DNA from: Solanum dulcamara
Lineage: Eukaryota > Streptophyta > Magnoliopsida > Solanales > Solanaceae
Reading direction: 5' to 3'
Length of the DNA: 64,000 nucleotides
Assembly (NCBI RefSeq): GCF_947179165.1
Contig: NC_077240.1
Location: forward strand, 75,549,501 to 75,613,500
Shown here: positions 35,101 to 44,876 of the stretch, in pieces
How positions within the stretch are numbered: position 1 is the stretch's first letter
Layout of the letters: each line of letters opens with the position of its first letter
Translations under genes and position numbers: made by a program
The notes under the pieces: generated by a model
What the model saw: only the letters and a program-made list of their open reading frames with translations
What the model was told of the DNA's origin: nothing
Database searches by the model: none

Positions 35101-35282
35101 CCATCTCTAGTTTCATTATAAAGTCAATAAATATTTAATCAACAATTATCATACCAACCCAGATCCCATTTTAAAAAAACTATAAGGATCAAAACATTGT
35201 CAAATTGTGCAAAATAAAAAGTATAGAGCATAAAATAGAGGGAAAAGCAAAAAAAGATTGGAGCTTTGTGTATATACCTCAT
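32130..35282 (-). CDS. RPL10a: 60S ribosomal protein L10a (uL1), five exons
   Basis: Encodes cytosolic large-subunit protein uL1, which binds 28S rRNA and forms the L1 stalk at the tRNA exit site. Coding exons on the minus strand: 35282-35278, 34083-33864, 33185-33020, 32517-32312 and 32183-32130. They sum to 651 nt, 216 residues plus stop, the normal plant length, with all phases consistent. Residues 1-75 include [32 protein letters not shown] and [20 protein letters not shown]. The middle has [17 protein letters not shown] and [15 protein letters not shown], the end [20 protein letters not shown]. The start codon lies five bases before intron 1 (ATGAG/GTATAT). Intron 3 uses a GC donor. Site II motifs lie upstream. 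I see no defect, so it is probably expressed. Confidence 0.97.
32518..33019 (-). other. GC-AG intron 3 of RPL10a
   Basis: The exon ends AAGGCAG and the intron begins GCAAGT; the acceptor is AATGCAG before GTAAGTTTCC. Only this junction keeps the LNKAGKF reading. AG/GCAAGT is the strong consensus for GC donors. Confidence 0.9.
33528..33819. repeat. 148-bp tandem duplication in RPL10a intron 2
   Basis: TGGATCAATGTTAG starts both copies (33528 and 33676), and each ends in GATAAGGAATACAGGAAAA. The copies differ by scattered substitutions. It increases intron 2 without affecting splice sites. Confidence 0.9.
34301..34456. mobile_element. Short MITE in RPL10a intron 1
   Basis: GGCGGAGCTAGG at the left and GCTAGCTCTGCTCC at the right are diverged inverted termini about 156 bp apart. 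The interior has GAGTTTATGAGTTCTGAATT and GGGTTCTTGATAAATTATTT, the layout of a widespread Solanaceae MITE. Confidence 0.6.
34990..35110 (-). mobile_element. SINE-like fragment in RPL10a intron 1
   Basis: GTGTCTGGCCCCG, then CCACCTCAACTAATTCCACA and ACCCGCAATAGGTGTGG, in the order seen in reverse-complement copies of tRNA-derived Solanaceae SINEs. The 5' head with the B box is not clearly present, so it is truncated or diverged. Confidence 0.5.
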
Positions 35283-35374
35283 GGCTCAAAGCAGAAGGGG
35301 AAGAATTCTGTCTGCAGAATTTAGTGAGCGGCGAAGTGGTGGCAAAAAGTTGAGGGTTATAGCAAAGTTCTGAA

Positions 35375-35409
35375 TGGGCTTATTGGGTCTGCTACCACAT
35401 ACATGGGCT
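35375..35409 (-). promoter_or_regulatory. Site II (TGGGCT) elements of RPL10a promoter
   Basis: TGGGCT at 35375-35380 and 35404-35409, about 95 and 125 bp upstream of the ATG (AGCCCA on the gene strand). Paired site II elements bound by TCP factors are usual in plant ribosomal protein promoters. An AACCCT core (telo-box-like) lies between them and the ATG. Confidence 0.65.
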
Positions 35410-36230
35410 TGTTATTTGTACATGTTTTAAATGAGACCCCAACTCATGTTTTTTTTGGAAAAAAATTACTTGATTGAGTGCTTTTTAAAAATTAATTATT
35501 GATTTTAGCGATATTTTTTATTTATTATCATTTATAGTAATACATATCAATATTATAATAAATCTACACTTGTATTAAAAGTGAATTATGCATACAATAT
35601 AAATGAATTATAAGTGTTTTAAAATATATATTATGTTTGTATAGTAAGAAACTGATATAATGTATTATAAGTCTATTAGAATATGTGATAAATGTATTAT
35701 TCATCTATAAAACTTGTATTATATATGTTTTATAAATAGTTCTCTGCAATATATATTAAAACTGTATTATAAATGTATTATAAGTGTTCAGTGAAAAAAA
35801 AATTATTGCTATAAATGGTAAATATTTTCTTAATATTGTATATTTATGTAAGTTTCCCTTTTTTTAATTCATAACTATACCATTGTTTTAAACTTTGTTG
35901 ACTCGTTTAATTACTATGGTAAAAACGATAAGATAAATAATTCAAGGATTATTGAATACTTCCAATCGAAAGAGTTGCAAAAATTGTTACCATTTATACA
36001 ATGTTGTCATATTCGGCAAATAAAGAAAAATCTTATATATTTAGTAATATAGTATTTTATTTAGTTATGAGGTATTAAATTGCAAATCTATTTTCAGAAC
36101 AATTTTATCATAAGTTTAATTAGTTCTTGTTCTTATTCTAACTTGTTAAGAAGCAAAGAAATGAGAAAACAAAAATCTAGTTTGGCCAAGTTAAACCTAA
36201 ACTAGGAAAAAGTAGAAGGAAAAAATAGAT
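35410..36230. other. AT-rich region with a probable MITE
   Basis: About 35505-35845 has weak inverted ends (ATCATTTATAGTAA left, TTGCTATAAATGGT right) around a series of TGTATTATAAGT-like repeats. The rest has no feature I can name. Confidence 0.45.
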
Positions 36231-36238
36231 AGCAAGGG

Positions 36239-36864
36239 TAGGGCTGTACAGGGCAAACCGATAAACCGCACCAAGTCGATAAACCGAATCAAATCAGAAA
36301 AAAAATAACTAGTGGTTTGGTTTGACTTGGTTTGGTGTTTGGAAAAAAAATTCAACCATTATAGGGTTGGTTTGATTTTAACTAAAAAAAGTCAAACCGA
36401 TCCGATTATAGATATATTACTTTTAAATTATGTTATACATAAAAAATATTTATTAAAATATAATTTATAAATAATTTTTTAAAATTTTTCATAATTTTTG
36501 TTTTCTTTCTTACATTTGATTTGGACTTTAGAAGCTCATCTAAATAATATACAAAAAAAGCTCATCTTATAAAGTTATATTATAAAGTTAAAACTTCAAA
36601 CAGTGTTCTGCCTCCATTTTATATGTTGATATTTTGTACTATAACTCTTTTTAAGAAGCACTACTCTGTGTTTTTTATTAGATACTATGAAAAACCCGAG
36701 AAATTCGAAAAAATTCGAAAAATCCAAAAAAAAACCGAGAAAAATTGATATCGAAAAACCCGACTTTTATTGGTTTGGTTTGATTTATAGATTTAATAAC
36801 CCGACACAAATAATTTGGTTTGATTTGTAAAAATCCGAACCAACCCGATTCATATACACCCCTG
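36239..36864. mobile_element. hAT-like MITE, copy 1
   Basis: TAGGGCTGTACAGGGCAAACC at the left in part (TAGGGCTGTACAGGG) and ATATACACCCCTG at the right. Flanks AGCAAGGG (36231-36238) and AGCAAGAG (36865-36872) form an 8-bp duplication with one mismatch, typical of hAT. Related to copies 43417-44061 and 48945-49568. No transposase. Confidence 0.9.
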
Positions 36865-36872
36865 AGCAAGAG

Positions 36873-37174
36873 AATGAGATGTTAAAAAAGAATGTCAAAT
36901 CAAACACACGTAAGGAAAAGATTGAATATTAAATGTTAAAATATTCTAGTACATTTTTTTTCACTATACTTTCTCTTTGTCAATTTAGGTAATACATTAT
37001 TTCATGTTTTTTTCCTGCTCCAAAATATATACTATAAAAGAACAACAATTTCAACCAGAAAACGACCCCCTGAAAAGCAGGATTTCTAAAATAAAGCAAA
37101 GAAAGGACTCAATCATCCACAGCTTCGGGATTAATGTGCTCTTTTTTATGCTGGAGTCATAGCTTATTGTTATC
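36873..37174. other. Unassigned spacer
   Basis: AT-rich, no gene seen. Confidence 0.5.
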
Positions 37175-37885
37175 GAAAAAGGGTCATATTTGTCCTTATA
37201 TTCTTATAAATAAGTTATATTTATTTTTTGTTATACTTTTTAAATATATTTGCTCTTTTTATTCAACTTTAGGGTCATATTTGCCCTTATACTCTCAAAA
37301 TGGCTCATAATTACCCCTTACAACGTTAAAATTCTCATGTCATCAATATTTTTGTCCTTCTACTCTAAAAAAGTCATATTTATCCCTATGACATCAAATT
37401 CATGTTTTCTAACATATCTGTCTTCTCCATCCAACTTTGGGATCATATTTAGTCTTATACTCTATAAAATATTATATTTAATTCTATTGCGTTAAATCCT
37501 CATGCTTCACCTTAATTTTCCCATCCATATGTGGATCCTTGAGAACATATTTTCTCCCAATTAATTTACTAACTTATTTAATAAATGAGACAATATATTT
37601 TTTTCAATAAATGGGCTAATAGATTTAATTGAAAACAATGTCTCCTAAATTACATAAGAAAATTAAGGTGAAAATGCGATTTTAATGTCATAGGGGTAAA
37701 TATAACTCTTTTTTAGAGTACAAAAGCAAATATGTCCCTTTTTAAGAATAGGAGGAAAATATATTGATGACACGAAGATTTGACATCATAGGAGTAAATA
37801 AGACCTTTTTTGAAAGTACAAGGAAAAATATGACCCTAAAGTTAGATCAAAAGGGCAAATATGACTTATTTGTGAGAGTACAAAG

Positions 37886-37964
37886 CAAGGGTGGATCTAG
37901 TAAAGCCCAAGGGATGTCACGTGACACATCTTTGTCGAAAAAATTTACTAACTTTATATATATA

Positions 37965-38059
<95 letters not shown>

Positions 38060-38095
38060 GGTGACACCGCTTGCAAAAAATTGTGCGTACGCCAC
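37886..38095. mobile_element. TA-rich MITE nested in the foldback element
   Basis: AAGGGTGGATCTAG at one end, TGCGTACGCCACTA at the other, a (TA)n run of about 95 bp inside. AGTACAA lies on both sides and may be the target duplication. Its right half, with flank, recurs at about 38255-38360 (offset 237 bp), a local duplication. Confidence 0.6.
37959..38054. repeat. Long (TA)n microsatellite
   Basis: About 95 bp of nearly pure TA. The apparent alternating I/Y peptide across it is not a gene. A shorter run is at 38257-38291. Confidence 0.95.
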
Positions 38096-38249
38096 TAAGT
38101 ACAAGGGCAAATATGACTCTTTTCTTCTTTTGCCTTTTATTTTTTCTTTTTTGGTATTTTATATAAAAATATATTTAGCATAATTATTTCTAATGAGATT
38201 ATTTTCAAAACGAAAATTTATCCAGAAAAAGTTAAAAAAATAATTACAA

Positions 38250-38296
<47 letters not shown>

Positions 38297-38369
38297 GGTG
38301 ATACTGCTTGTGAAAAATCCTGCGTATGCCACTAAGTACAAGGGCAAATATGACTTTCTTGTATTTTTA

Positions 38370-39036
38370 TATTTAAAAATAACTTAACTTTAAATTTCTT
38401 ATTTTATCTTCAATGAGATATATGTCTTGTTCCATAGAATGTTTTATCAAACTTTTGGGAGGTCAAAAGTATTTATTTTGTAAACAAATAATTTGTTTGA
38501 TCAAACTTTTGAGAAAAAGGGGAATAGCAAAACCCATTTTTCAGAAACTAAGAAAATATTTTTCTCCAAAATACTTTTTTCTTCAAAACACTTTTGAAAA
38601 AATACACTTTGAGAACCTTTTAAAAGTTTGGCCAAACACTAATTGTTGTTTAATTTTTTTTTTGAAATTTATTAACCAAGCAATCAAACACAAACTACTT
38701 TTCACCAAAAATATTTTTTCTAAAAACACTTTCAAAAGTAACACTTGACAAAATAAGCTAATTTTAAAAATTTGACCAATATAAAATCATAAATTTCAAA
38801 AACTCATTCTTTCAATCTTAATTTCATACATAAAATAACATCACATAAAATGAGATATATAGAAAGGAGCATTACTGTTTAAATTATGTCCATTATATTA
38901 AAGACTAAATCCAGAAAGTAAAGCATTAGTTTAACTTATTACATACTGAGTAACAGACTTGTATCAAAGGGAAACATATTTAATAACAACACCATAATCC
39001 TTTAGCAATCCTTAATATAATAAAAACTAGAGATGT
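38370..39036. other. Spacer downstream of bZIP gene
   Basis: AT-rich; includes TTTGAGAAAA/AAAACACTTT-rich sequence that can be weakly paired. No supported gene. It holds the bZIP 3' UTR near 39000. Confidence 0.45.
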
Positions 39037-39113
39037 TCACCATGAAACACTTGAGATCCTTCTAAGTGTTTTCACTTTATTAGCCATCCATTGAGATTTT
39101 GTTGGTTCTTTCA
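39037..39113 (-). repeat. Second, tandem copy of the bZIP terminal-exon segment
   Basis: A 74-bp duplication. The stop of copy 1 is at 39113-39111, of copy 2 at 39039-39037. Copy 2 reads KEPTKSQWMANKVKTLRRIS and then SVSW before TGA, but 74 bp puts it in another frame after the first stop. It is therefore in the 3' UTR unless alternative splicing reaches it. Confidence 0.88.
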
Positions 39114-42100
39114 CCATGTAACACTTGAGATCCTTCTAAGTTTCTTCAGTTTGTTAGTCACACATTGAGCTTTTGTTGTTTCTTTCTTTTTCTCCTCCTA
39201 CATCATAGACATATAGCTATAAATAAATAATACTCTAAAAAAATTGTATTTTATGTTATTTTTCTAAAGTTGAGGGTAGGGGACAGGAGAATGGGGAGGG
39301 GATTATAATATGGGGAATCAAACTTCACCAATAAGGTGACGATTTAATTTAGGTAGTCAATCAACTGAGATACTAGATTCTCAATAGATTAAAATGATAT
39401 AAAACTAATCTTAAACATATTTATCTTCCATAAATATACATATATACTAATTTTATATAGGAAATAGTCATACCTCTTCTTGTCTTGTGGTTGCAATTTG
39501 AGTCTTGGTCATGTTAAGAAAATAAAAAAGATTAAGTGTTTAATTAAAGGTGTTAGTAATAATTAAAGGTGTGTTTATGTTTTCGTTTACCACAATTAAT
39601 GTGAGCATCTCATTATCATCTCTCAGTCGATCGACCTGTGCCTCCAATTCTGCTGTATATGCCTGCATCATTAGCAAAGATAATTACTCTATTCAAGTAA
39701 CTAGATACGTTTGAGTTTAAGAAAGGAAACAAAAAATTCCCTAACTTTCTCTCTCTTTATATGCGCGATGTGATGAGAATGTCCCACATCAGATCATAAC
39801 AAGATTCCAATCGCACTCTTTATCAACAATCATTATGTCTTTGACCTAACTTTTGAGGTATGCGTTGAGCCCAATATCCATTTAACATAATATCATAGTC
39901 AGGCTCATGGATCCGATATGGAGCCTTCAGGTCATGCGGGATTGTAAATATACTCCCAGTTCATGATTACGCACGCTCCAGTTTGGGCATTGGAGGGGGG
40001 GGGGGGGGGATGATGAGAATGTTCTTAACTTATTTGACCTAAGTAGGAATGACCAAGGCCAATCATAACACTAACGATGCTTCTCTTTTGATACCTCTTT
40101 TGCTTCCTCTCTTTGGAGATTTGGCTGAGAGAAAATGAACTTGATCGATCTTAATTCATTTACATTTAATTTTTTTTTATAAATTTTATTGTTAACCACA
40201 TGATTGTTGTCGTAAACAATTTCTTGTTACCTTTTGGATGATTTTATGGTTACACTTGGTGTTATACTATGTTTCACAAATCCAATGTTTTTACTTTATT
40301 TTTTCTCAATTTCATGTTCTAGTCAACACTAATTCGAACTAGTCTTAAATCTATTCAAACTGACTTAGATCTTTATCATCGTCATGCACACAGTTAGGAA
40401 TTATTTATTGAATCTTTTTTCGATTCTCATGAACAACATGGAAAAGCAGAGTGAAAACATCGTCAAATTGGAGAAATCTTATCCGTCCTTATAATCAACA
40501 CAAGATGGATTTCCAAAGTCACCCTTGTGTATTCCTTAGTTACAGTTCCTCACACCATGACCATCGGTGTCTCAACAAATCCTATGAAAAAAATTGTCCT
40601 CCCTTGTCATCTAACTAATGCTAGGTCTCGACTCCTTCATCTGGTTGCTTGCTCACTTTCACAAATTCTACCATAAATACATCCCCTTCTGATACTAATT
40701 TTTTTTAGAATCTTCACCTAAGAAAACCCCCATCCTATAAGATTTTTCTATCATCTATCTCGCCTTTTCCTTATTCACTCATCGAAACAACCTATTTTAC
40801 AGAAGCATCTAAATATCGTGAATGGTGTGATGGCATGTCCACTGAAATGATGATCCTACTTACGAACAAGAGCTAGTCGATAGTCCCCTCTTAATCCTTC
40901 ATGAACATCCTCAACTACAGATGATTTTTTCGGATAAAAAAAAATTCAGTCTTGGCCATTGAACGCTGCAAAACTCACCTAGTTGCTATATGCATACACT
41001 ATTAGTCTAGGACTTCAATGTATATTAGTAATAAATATACTCATTGTAGTGTAAAATTCAAGAGTTTAGTCGATAATTTGGGAATTTATTACTTTAGGTC
41101 GTTACTATCACAACACAACACAGGCATTAGATAACTCTTAATAAATTTCGTAACATTTAATTTGTAGATGAAAAAAAAAAGGTATACTGACCTGCTTTCT
41201 AGCCCTAGATCGTTGAGCAGACTCTCTATTCTTAATCATTCGACGTTGTCTCTTTTCAACTAGTATTCTTTCTTCAAATGTAGCTGTCCTTCTTCTCCCA
41301 TTACCTGCTATTGCTGCTTCACTACCAGCACTGTTGAGATTTTCACCATTTTCTCTTGCGGGAGCAATTTGATCATTTCCATTGAAATCACTAGCAGCTT
41401 GTTCAAAGATCAGTTGATCACCACCATAACTAAAATTTAGTCCTGCTTCCATGAAAAAAAATGCATTATTTCTGTTTCATTTTATTCGAGCAGTGGAAAC
41501 AGTCTGTTGCAGAAATGACGGGTAAAACTGCATACAATAGACATTTGGTCCAGCTCTTCCCTAGATCTTGTGCATAGTGAGAGCTTAATTAGTGCAAAGA
41601 ATATAAAATGTGTTTATACTAATATCGCATTAGTTAAGAAAAATCATTACATGTGATGGTCTAAATTAAGTAAGAGTTAGTAAACTAAAAATTAAAATGA
41701 ATAACATGATGCAATATGTTAAAGCACACTAATAGTATAGAGTTTGCTATACTTTTATTAAATAAGAGTAATTCAGTAAATTATACCTTCTATATATTAT
41801 TTTCTTAATGAATATGAAAATAGCTAAAATCACTGTTAAAATGGGATGAAAAGAGCATATGTGAATACAAACATTAGTTTTTTTTTTCATATTAGAAATA
41901 ATTAAAAATTACATAAAAAGTATAGTACTATAAATATAAGTTACCTTCATCTAGATTTGAATTGGACCCAACTTCATTTCCTTCCATGCCCAAAATACTG
42001 TTGAGCAGGTCCTCCATCTTCTTGTCATTAGATTTATCTTGAGTTGGTGAAATTGGAGTGTTTTTTTGCCTGCTTGATGAAGCAATTGAAGGTCCTGCTT

Positions 42101-42158
42101 GCAATTTTGGTGGTTCTACCTTAAAGGAACCAACACTTTCGTCCTCAGACACGTCCAT
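39111..42158 (-). CDS. Group A-like bZIP transcription factor, five coding exons
   Basis: Probable nuclear DNA-binding regulator of the ABI5/AREB/GBF4 group (ABA-type elements). Coding exons, minus strand: 42158-41945, 41445-41192, 39662-39591, 39503-39474 and 39197-39111; all phases fit, 218 residues. The N-terminus is acidic (MDVSEDESVGSFKVEPPKLQ) with a MEDLLNSILGM helix. The basic region is RQRRMIKNRESAQRSRARKQ, matching N-x7-R but with Q where A is usual. The zipper starts AYTAELEAQVDRLRDDNEML in the next exon, the conserved plant intron position. It ends LRRISSVTW, resembling the LRRTLTGPW-type C-terminal kinase site of the group. Exon 4 (TQIATTRQEE) is the weakest call. The ATG is the first in its exon; an acceptor CAG precedes it at about 42177, so a 5' UTR exon is likely. 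Confidence 0.78.
39771..40140 (+). mobile_element. TRIM-like retrotransposon relic in bZIP intron
   Basis: LTR-like 39771-39887 starting TGATGAGAATGTCCCACATC and ending TTTAACA. Next comes a degenerate Met primer site TAATATCATAGTCAGG, then about 95 bp, then a 15-G run (39995-40009) as polypurine tract, and a second TGATGAGAATGTTC start at 40011. No coding capacity. The second LTR is diverged, its end unclear. Confidence 0.65.
40700..40930 (+). pseudogene. Copia reverse-transcriptase N-terminal relic
   Basis: FTEASKYREWCDGMSTEMM at 40797-40853, then LLTNKS, a stop where tryptophan is expected, and SIVPS. This matches the start of the copia RT domain (A-x-K-x-x-x-W-x-x-A-M-x-x-E ... W-x-L-V-P). 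Upstream frames are broken. In bZIP intron 2, opposite strand. Confidence 0.65.
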
Positions 42159-42234
42159 TACCTTAGTAACAACTCTCTGCAAATTAAGTAAAAGGGGTTT
42201 GTCTTTAATACTATAGAATAATTATAAGACCAAT

Positions 42235-42510
42235 AATATTGTTGTGTGAAAGTGAATGTTGGGTCGTTAAAGTTCAATACATTCACAAGATTGAGATGAA
42301 TATTTCAGAAATGTGATGCTGATAGATGTATGGTCATACAAGTGCGAGAAGGTTCAAGTAGCATAATTCAAAGATATAAAATGCAAGAAACTGGTTGTTT
42401 GAGATAATTTGGAATGCATAGGTAGTGTGTCAACCAGAAACCATAATAAGTGAATGTATTAATTAAGAAGAAGAGGTAGATTTAAAATTACATGAAATTA
42501 TGTTGTCTTG
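42235..42510 (+). pseudogene. LINE RT C-terminal relic (RTE-like)
   Basis: SECWVVKVQYIHKIEMN, then after stops MYGHTSARRF, follows the pattern of the conserved end of a plant LINE polyprotein (ECW.VKK...M.VAEMRMLRWM.GHTR). All later frame is broken. It begins only about 80 bp upstream of the bZIP start codon on the other strand, so it may lie in the bZIP promoter or 5' UTR. Confidence 0.6.
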
Positions 42511-43230
42511 AAAGCCCTACCTACAATTTCTACGAATTCATGCAAACTTAGCAAAATATATGGTACACTGAAATAAAGTGATTTAGATACTGGTTGAGAT
42601 TATGTTTAGACATTACAACTTTTATATATTGTAGATCCTATGTGTTGAGCTGAGCTGAAATTAATTTTAATGATTGTCAAATAATTATAGGTGAACAAGG
42701 TCCTTAACATGTCTTAATAAAGAACCTGTAGTGTTTATGATTGACAAACAACTAAAGAAGAATTAGGTCCTTAGAAAGTTTCTTGGAGGAACATAGTTGC
42801 AGAAGTTATTCGTACATAGTGAAAGAACCAGATGAATTGTTGATCAGAAGCTGCAAAGAAGATTCTAAGTGCAAGAATGATTCCTGAGAAACTAGGTTTA
42901 TGAGATAAACACATGGTGTAGTCTTGAAAGGGGTTATTGCAATTGGATAAATGATGAAAGGTACTAAAGTTAGTCTCTTTAGTTATAGAATTGTAACCTT
43001 AAAATCACTCTGAGTGTAGTGAAGTTTGGAGGTAGATCGTGACTTTTACTCCCTTGACCAAGGGGTTTTTCACGATAAAATTCCTTATGTTTTTATATTA
43101 TGCAATTTACTTCATGTTTAGTATTTGAAGAACTCAGTTCTTCAACATAGTAAGTGGTAGCTAAAACAACAATATGTATCATATCAGTCTCTTTCCAGTA
43201 AGGTTAACACCTTGAAAAGATATGCATAAG
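42511..43230. other. Upstream region of the bZIP gene
   Basis: AT-rich; no gene recognised. Any upstream bZIP exon and promoter would be here, but no TATA or exon could be chosen with confidence. Confidence 0.4.
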
Positions 43231-43416
43231 ATTATAATAGTAAAAAGCTCTTTCAATTAGTAATTTTTAAGAAACGTGTAAAAGATAAATCTGATAATTA
43301 AATGAACCAAAGGAAATTATTGAGATAAATTGATCAGAATTCAATTTAATACATACATAATATCACCGTACCACAATTACTTTATGAAAAGGGGTGAATT
43401 TAGTGTGGGTAATAAG

Positions 43417-44061
43417 TAGGGGTGTACAGGGCAAACCGATAAACCGCACCAAATCGATAAACCGAATCAAACCGGAAAAAAAATCCGACCATTATAGGGT
43501 TGGTTTGGTTTTAACTAAAAAAAGTCAAACCAAACCCAAACCGACCCGATTATAGATATACTACTTTTAAATTATGTTATACATAAAAATATTTATTAAA
43601 ATGTAATTTATAAATATTTTTAAAAAAAATTTCATAATTTTTGTTTTCTTTCTTACATTTAGATTTGGACTTGAGAAGCCCATCTAAATAATATACAAAA
43701 AAGCTCATCTTATAAAGTTCTATTATAAAGTTAAAACTTCAAACAATGTTCTGCCTCCATCTTATACAACAACAACAATGACCCAGTAAAATTCCACAAC
43801 GTGGGGTCTGGGGTCTGCCTCCATCTTATATGTTGATATTTTGTACTAGAACTCTTTTTAAGAAGCACTGCTCTGTGCTTTTTATTAGATACTATGAAAA
43901 ACCCGAGAAACCCGAAAAAACCCAAAAAACCCGAGAAAAATTGATATCGAAAAACCCGATTTTTATTGATTTGGTTTGGTTTATAGATTTAATAACCCGA
44001 TACAAATGGTTTGATTTGGTTTGTAAAAAATCCGAATCAACCTGGTCCATGTACACCCCTA
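43417..44061. mobile_element. hAT-like MITE, copy 2
   Basis: TAGGGGTGTACAGGG to TGTACACCCCTA, perfect ends, with exact 8-bp duplication GTAATAAG at 43409-43416 and 44062-44069. Hosts a SINE fragment. Segment B has an uninterrupted equivalent of this site. Confidence 0.95.
43766..43813 (-). mobile_element. 5'-truncated SINE nested in hAT-like MITE
   Basis: A 48-bp insert ending, on its own strand, in TTGTTGTTGTTGT, with CCCCAGACCCCAC at its 5' side. An exact 16-bp duplication, TCTGCCTCCATCTTAT, flanks it (43750-43765 and 43814-43829). MITE copies 1 and 3 carry the empty site. Orientation, tail and duplication fit LINE-machinery retroposition. Confidence 0.92.
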
Positions 44062-44441
44062 GTAATAAGTATGTAGTCACAAAAGCCAAAATTGGAGAAG
44101 AGAAAACAACAAAGTGAAGAGGAAATTATATTGTATATACAACAATAAAAAATCAAAATCTATTTCTCGATGGAGTTAGGGTATCGAAAGAGATTCATTC
44201 GATTTGAACTCTCTTCACCGAAAAAGTATATTGTATTTATGAGGACAATATTTTTATGTATATATAATAAATGTTGAATTCTTTTTAGTTTAGAATTTAA
44301 TTTAATACATACATAATATATGTGCACCATAATTATTTTATGACAAGGGGTGAATATAAATTTGTTGTCGCAAAATCCAAAATTGAAGAAGCAAAATAAC
44401 AAAGAGAAGAGGAAAGTGGCCATGCTCGGATAGGGGCAAGC

Positions 44442-44876
44442 AGGGGTGCCAATTAGGCGGGTTAGGGTAAATTTGGGCGGATCATAATGGGTCAAGATAA
44501 TATATAGGTTAAAATCTAACTCAATTCAAATTTGCTTAGATCAAAACGTGTTTGTTCAAAATGGGCCATAAATTGGGTCTAGACCCAACCCAACTCCATT
44601 TTTACTAAGTTTTAATTATTTTACTTGTTCTATTAAAATATTTTAGTAACAAATAAAATTATTTTTCTCTTTATTATGGCTATATATAACATCTCAAATT
44701 AAAAACTTTTTGACAAGATTCTTAATGAGTTAAGCTAAAATATTTTGACAATATTTTTCATGAGTTAAGCCAACTTTTAATGGGTTGAAATGAGTTGAAC
44801 TAATAAATGACTGGGTCAATAACCAGTCAATAACCTAAATAAATTGTGCGGGTTGGGTTTGATTTTTCCACCCCTA
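44442..44876. mobile_element. hAT-like MITE at the start of array unit 1
   Basis: CAGGGGTGCCAATTAGGCGG at the left and TTTTTCCACCCCTAG at the right. Interior has TTTTGACAA blocks and GGTCAATAACC. Flanking octamers GGGGCAAG and GGGTAAAG match partly. The same MITE, mostly lacking its left end, recurs in each array unit, as at 46610-46775, 50068-50474, 51600-52018, 53137-53544, 54706-55112, 56246-56652 and 58320-58588. Confidence 0.75.

Larger units (their letters stand above)
37175..38122. mobile_element. Foldback/long-TIR element, disrupted
   Basis: The left arm (about 37175-37500) has repeated GTCATATTTGTCCTTAT and CCTATGACATCAAAT blocks. The right arm (about 37670-38122) has their complements, such as GACATCATAGGAGTAAATA and AAGGGCAAATATGAC. 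Arms of more than 200 bp make a foldback structure. A TA-rich element has entered the right arm. Confidence 0.65.
43231..44441. repeat. Segment A of the duplicated array flank
   Basis: Homologous to 48780-50067 (segment B). Both contain CATAAGATTATAATAGT, then GATAAATCTGATAATTAAAT, ACCGAAAAAGTATATTGTAT and GGAAAGTGGCCATGC in the same order, followed by the same hAT-like MITE. A shorter internal duplication places ACAAGGGGTGAAT-like sequence twice in each segment. Each segment carries its own insertion of the 0.63-kb hAT-like MITE at a different site. Confidence 0.88.

Noticed and set aside
37764..38057. Open frame with a long alternating Ile-Tyr tail
   Set aside because: The tail is the translation of a (TA)n microsatellite inside a MITE; the front part is the arm of a foldback element.
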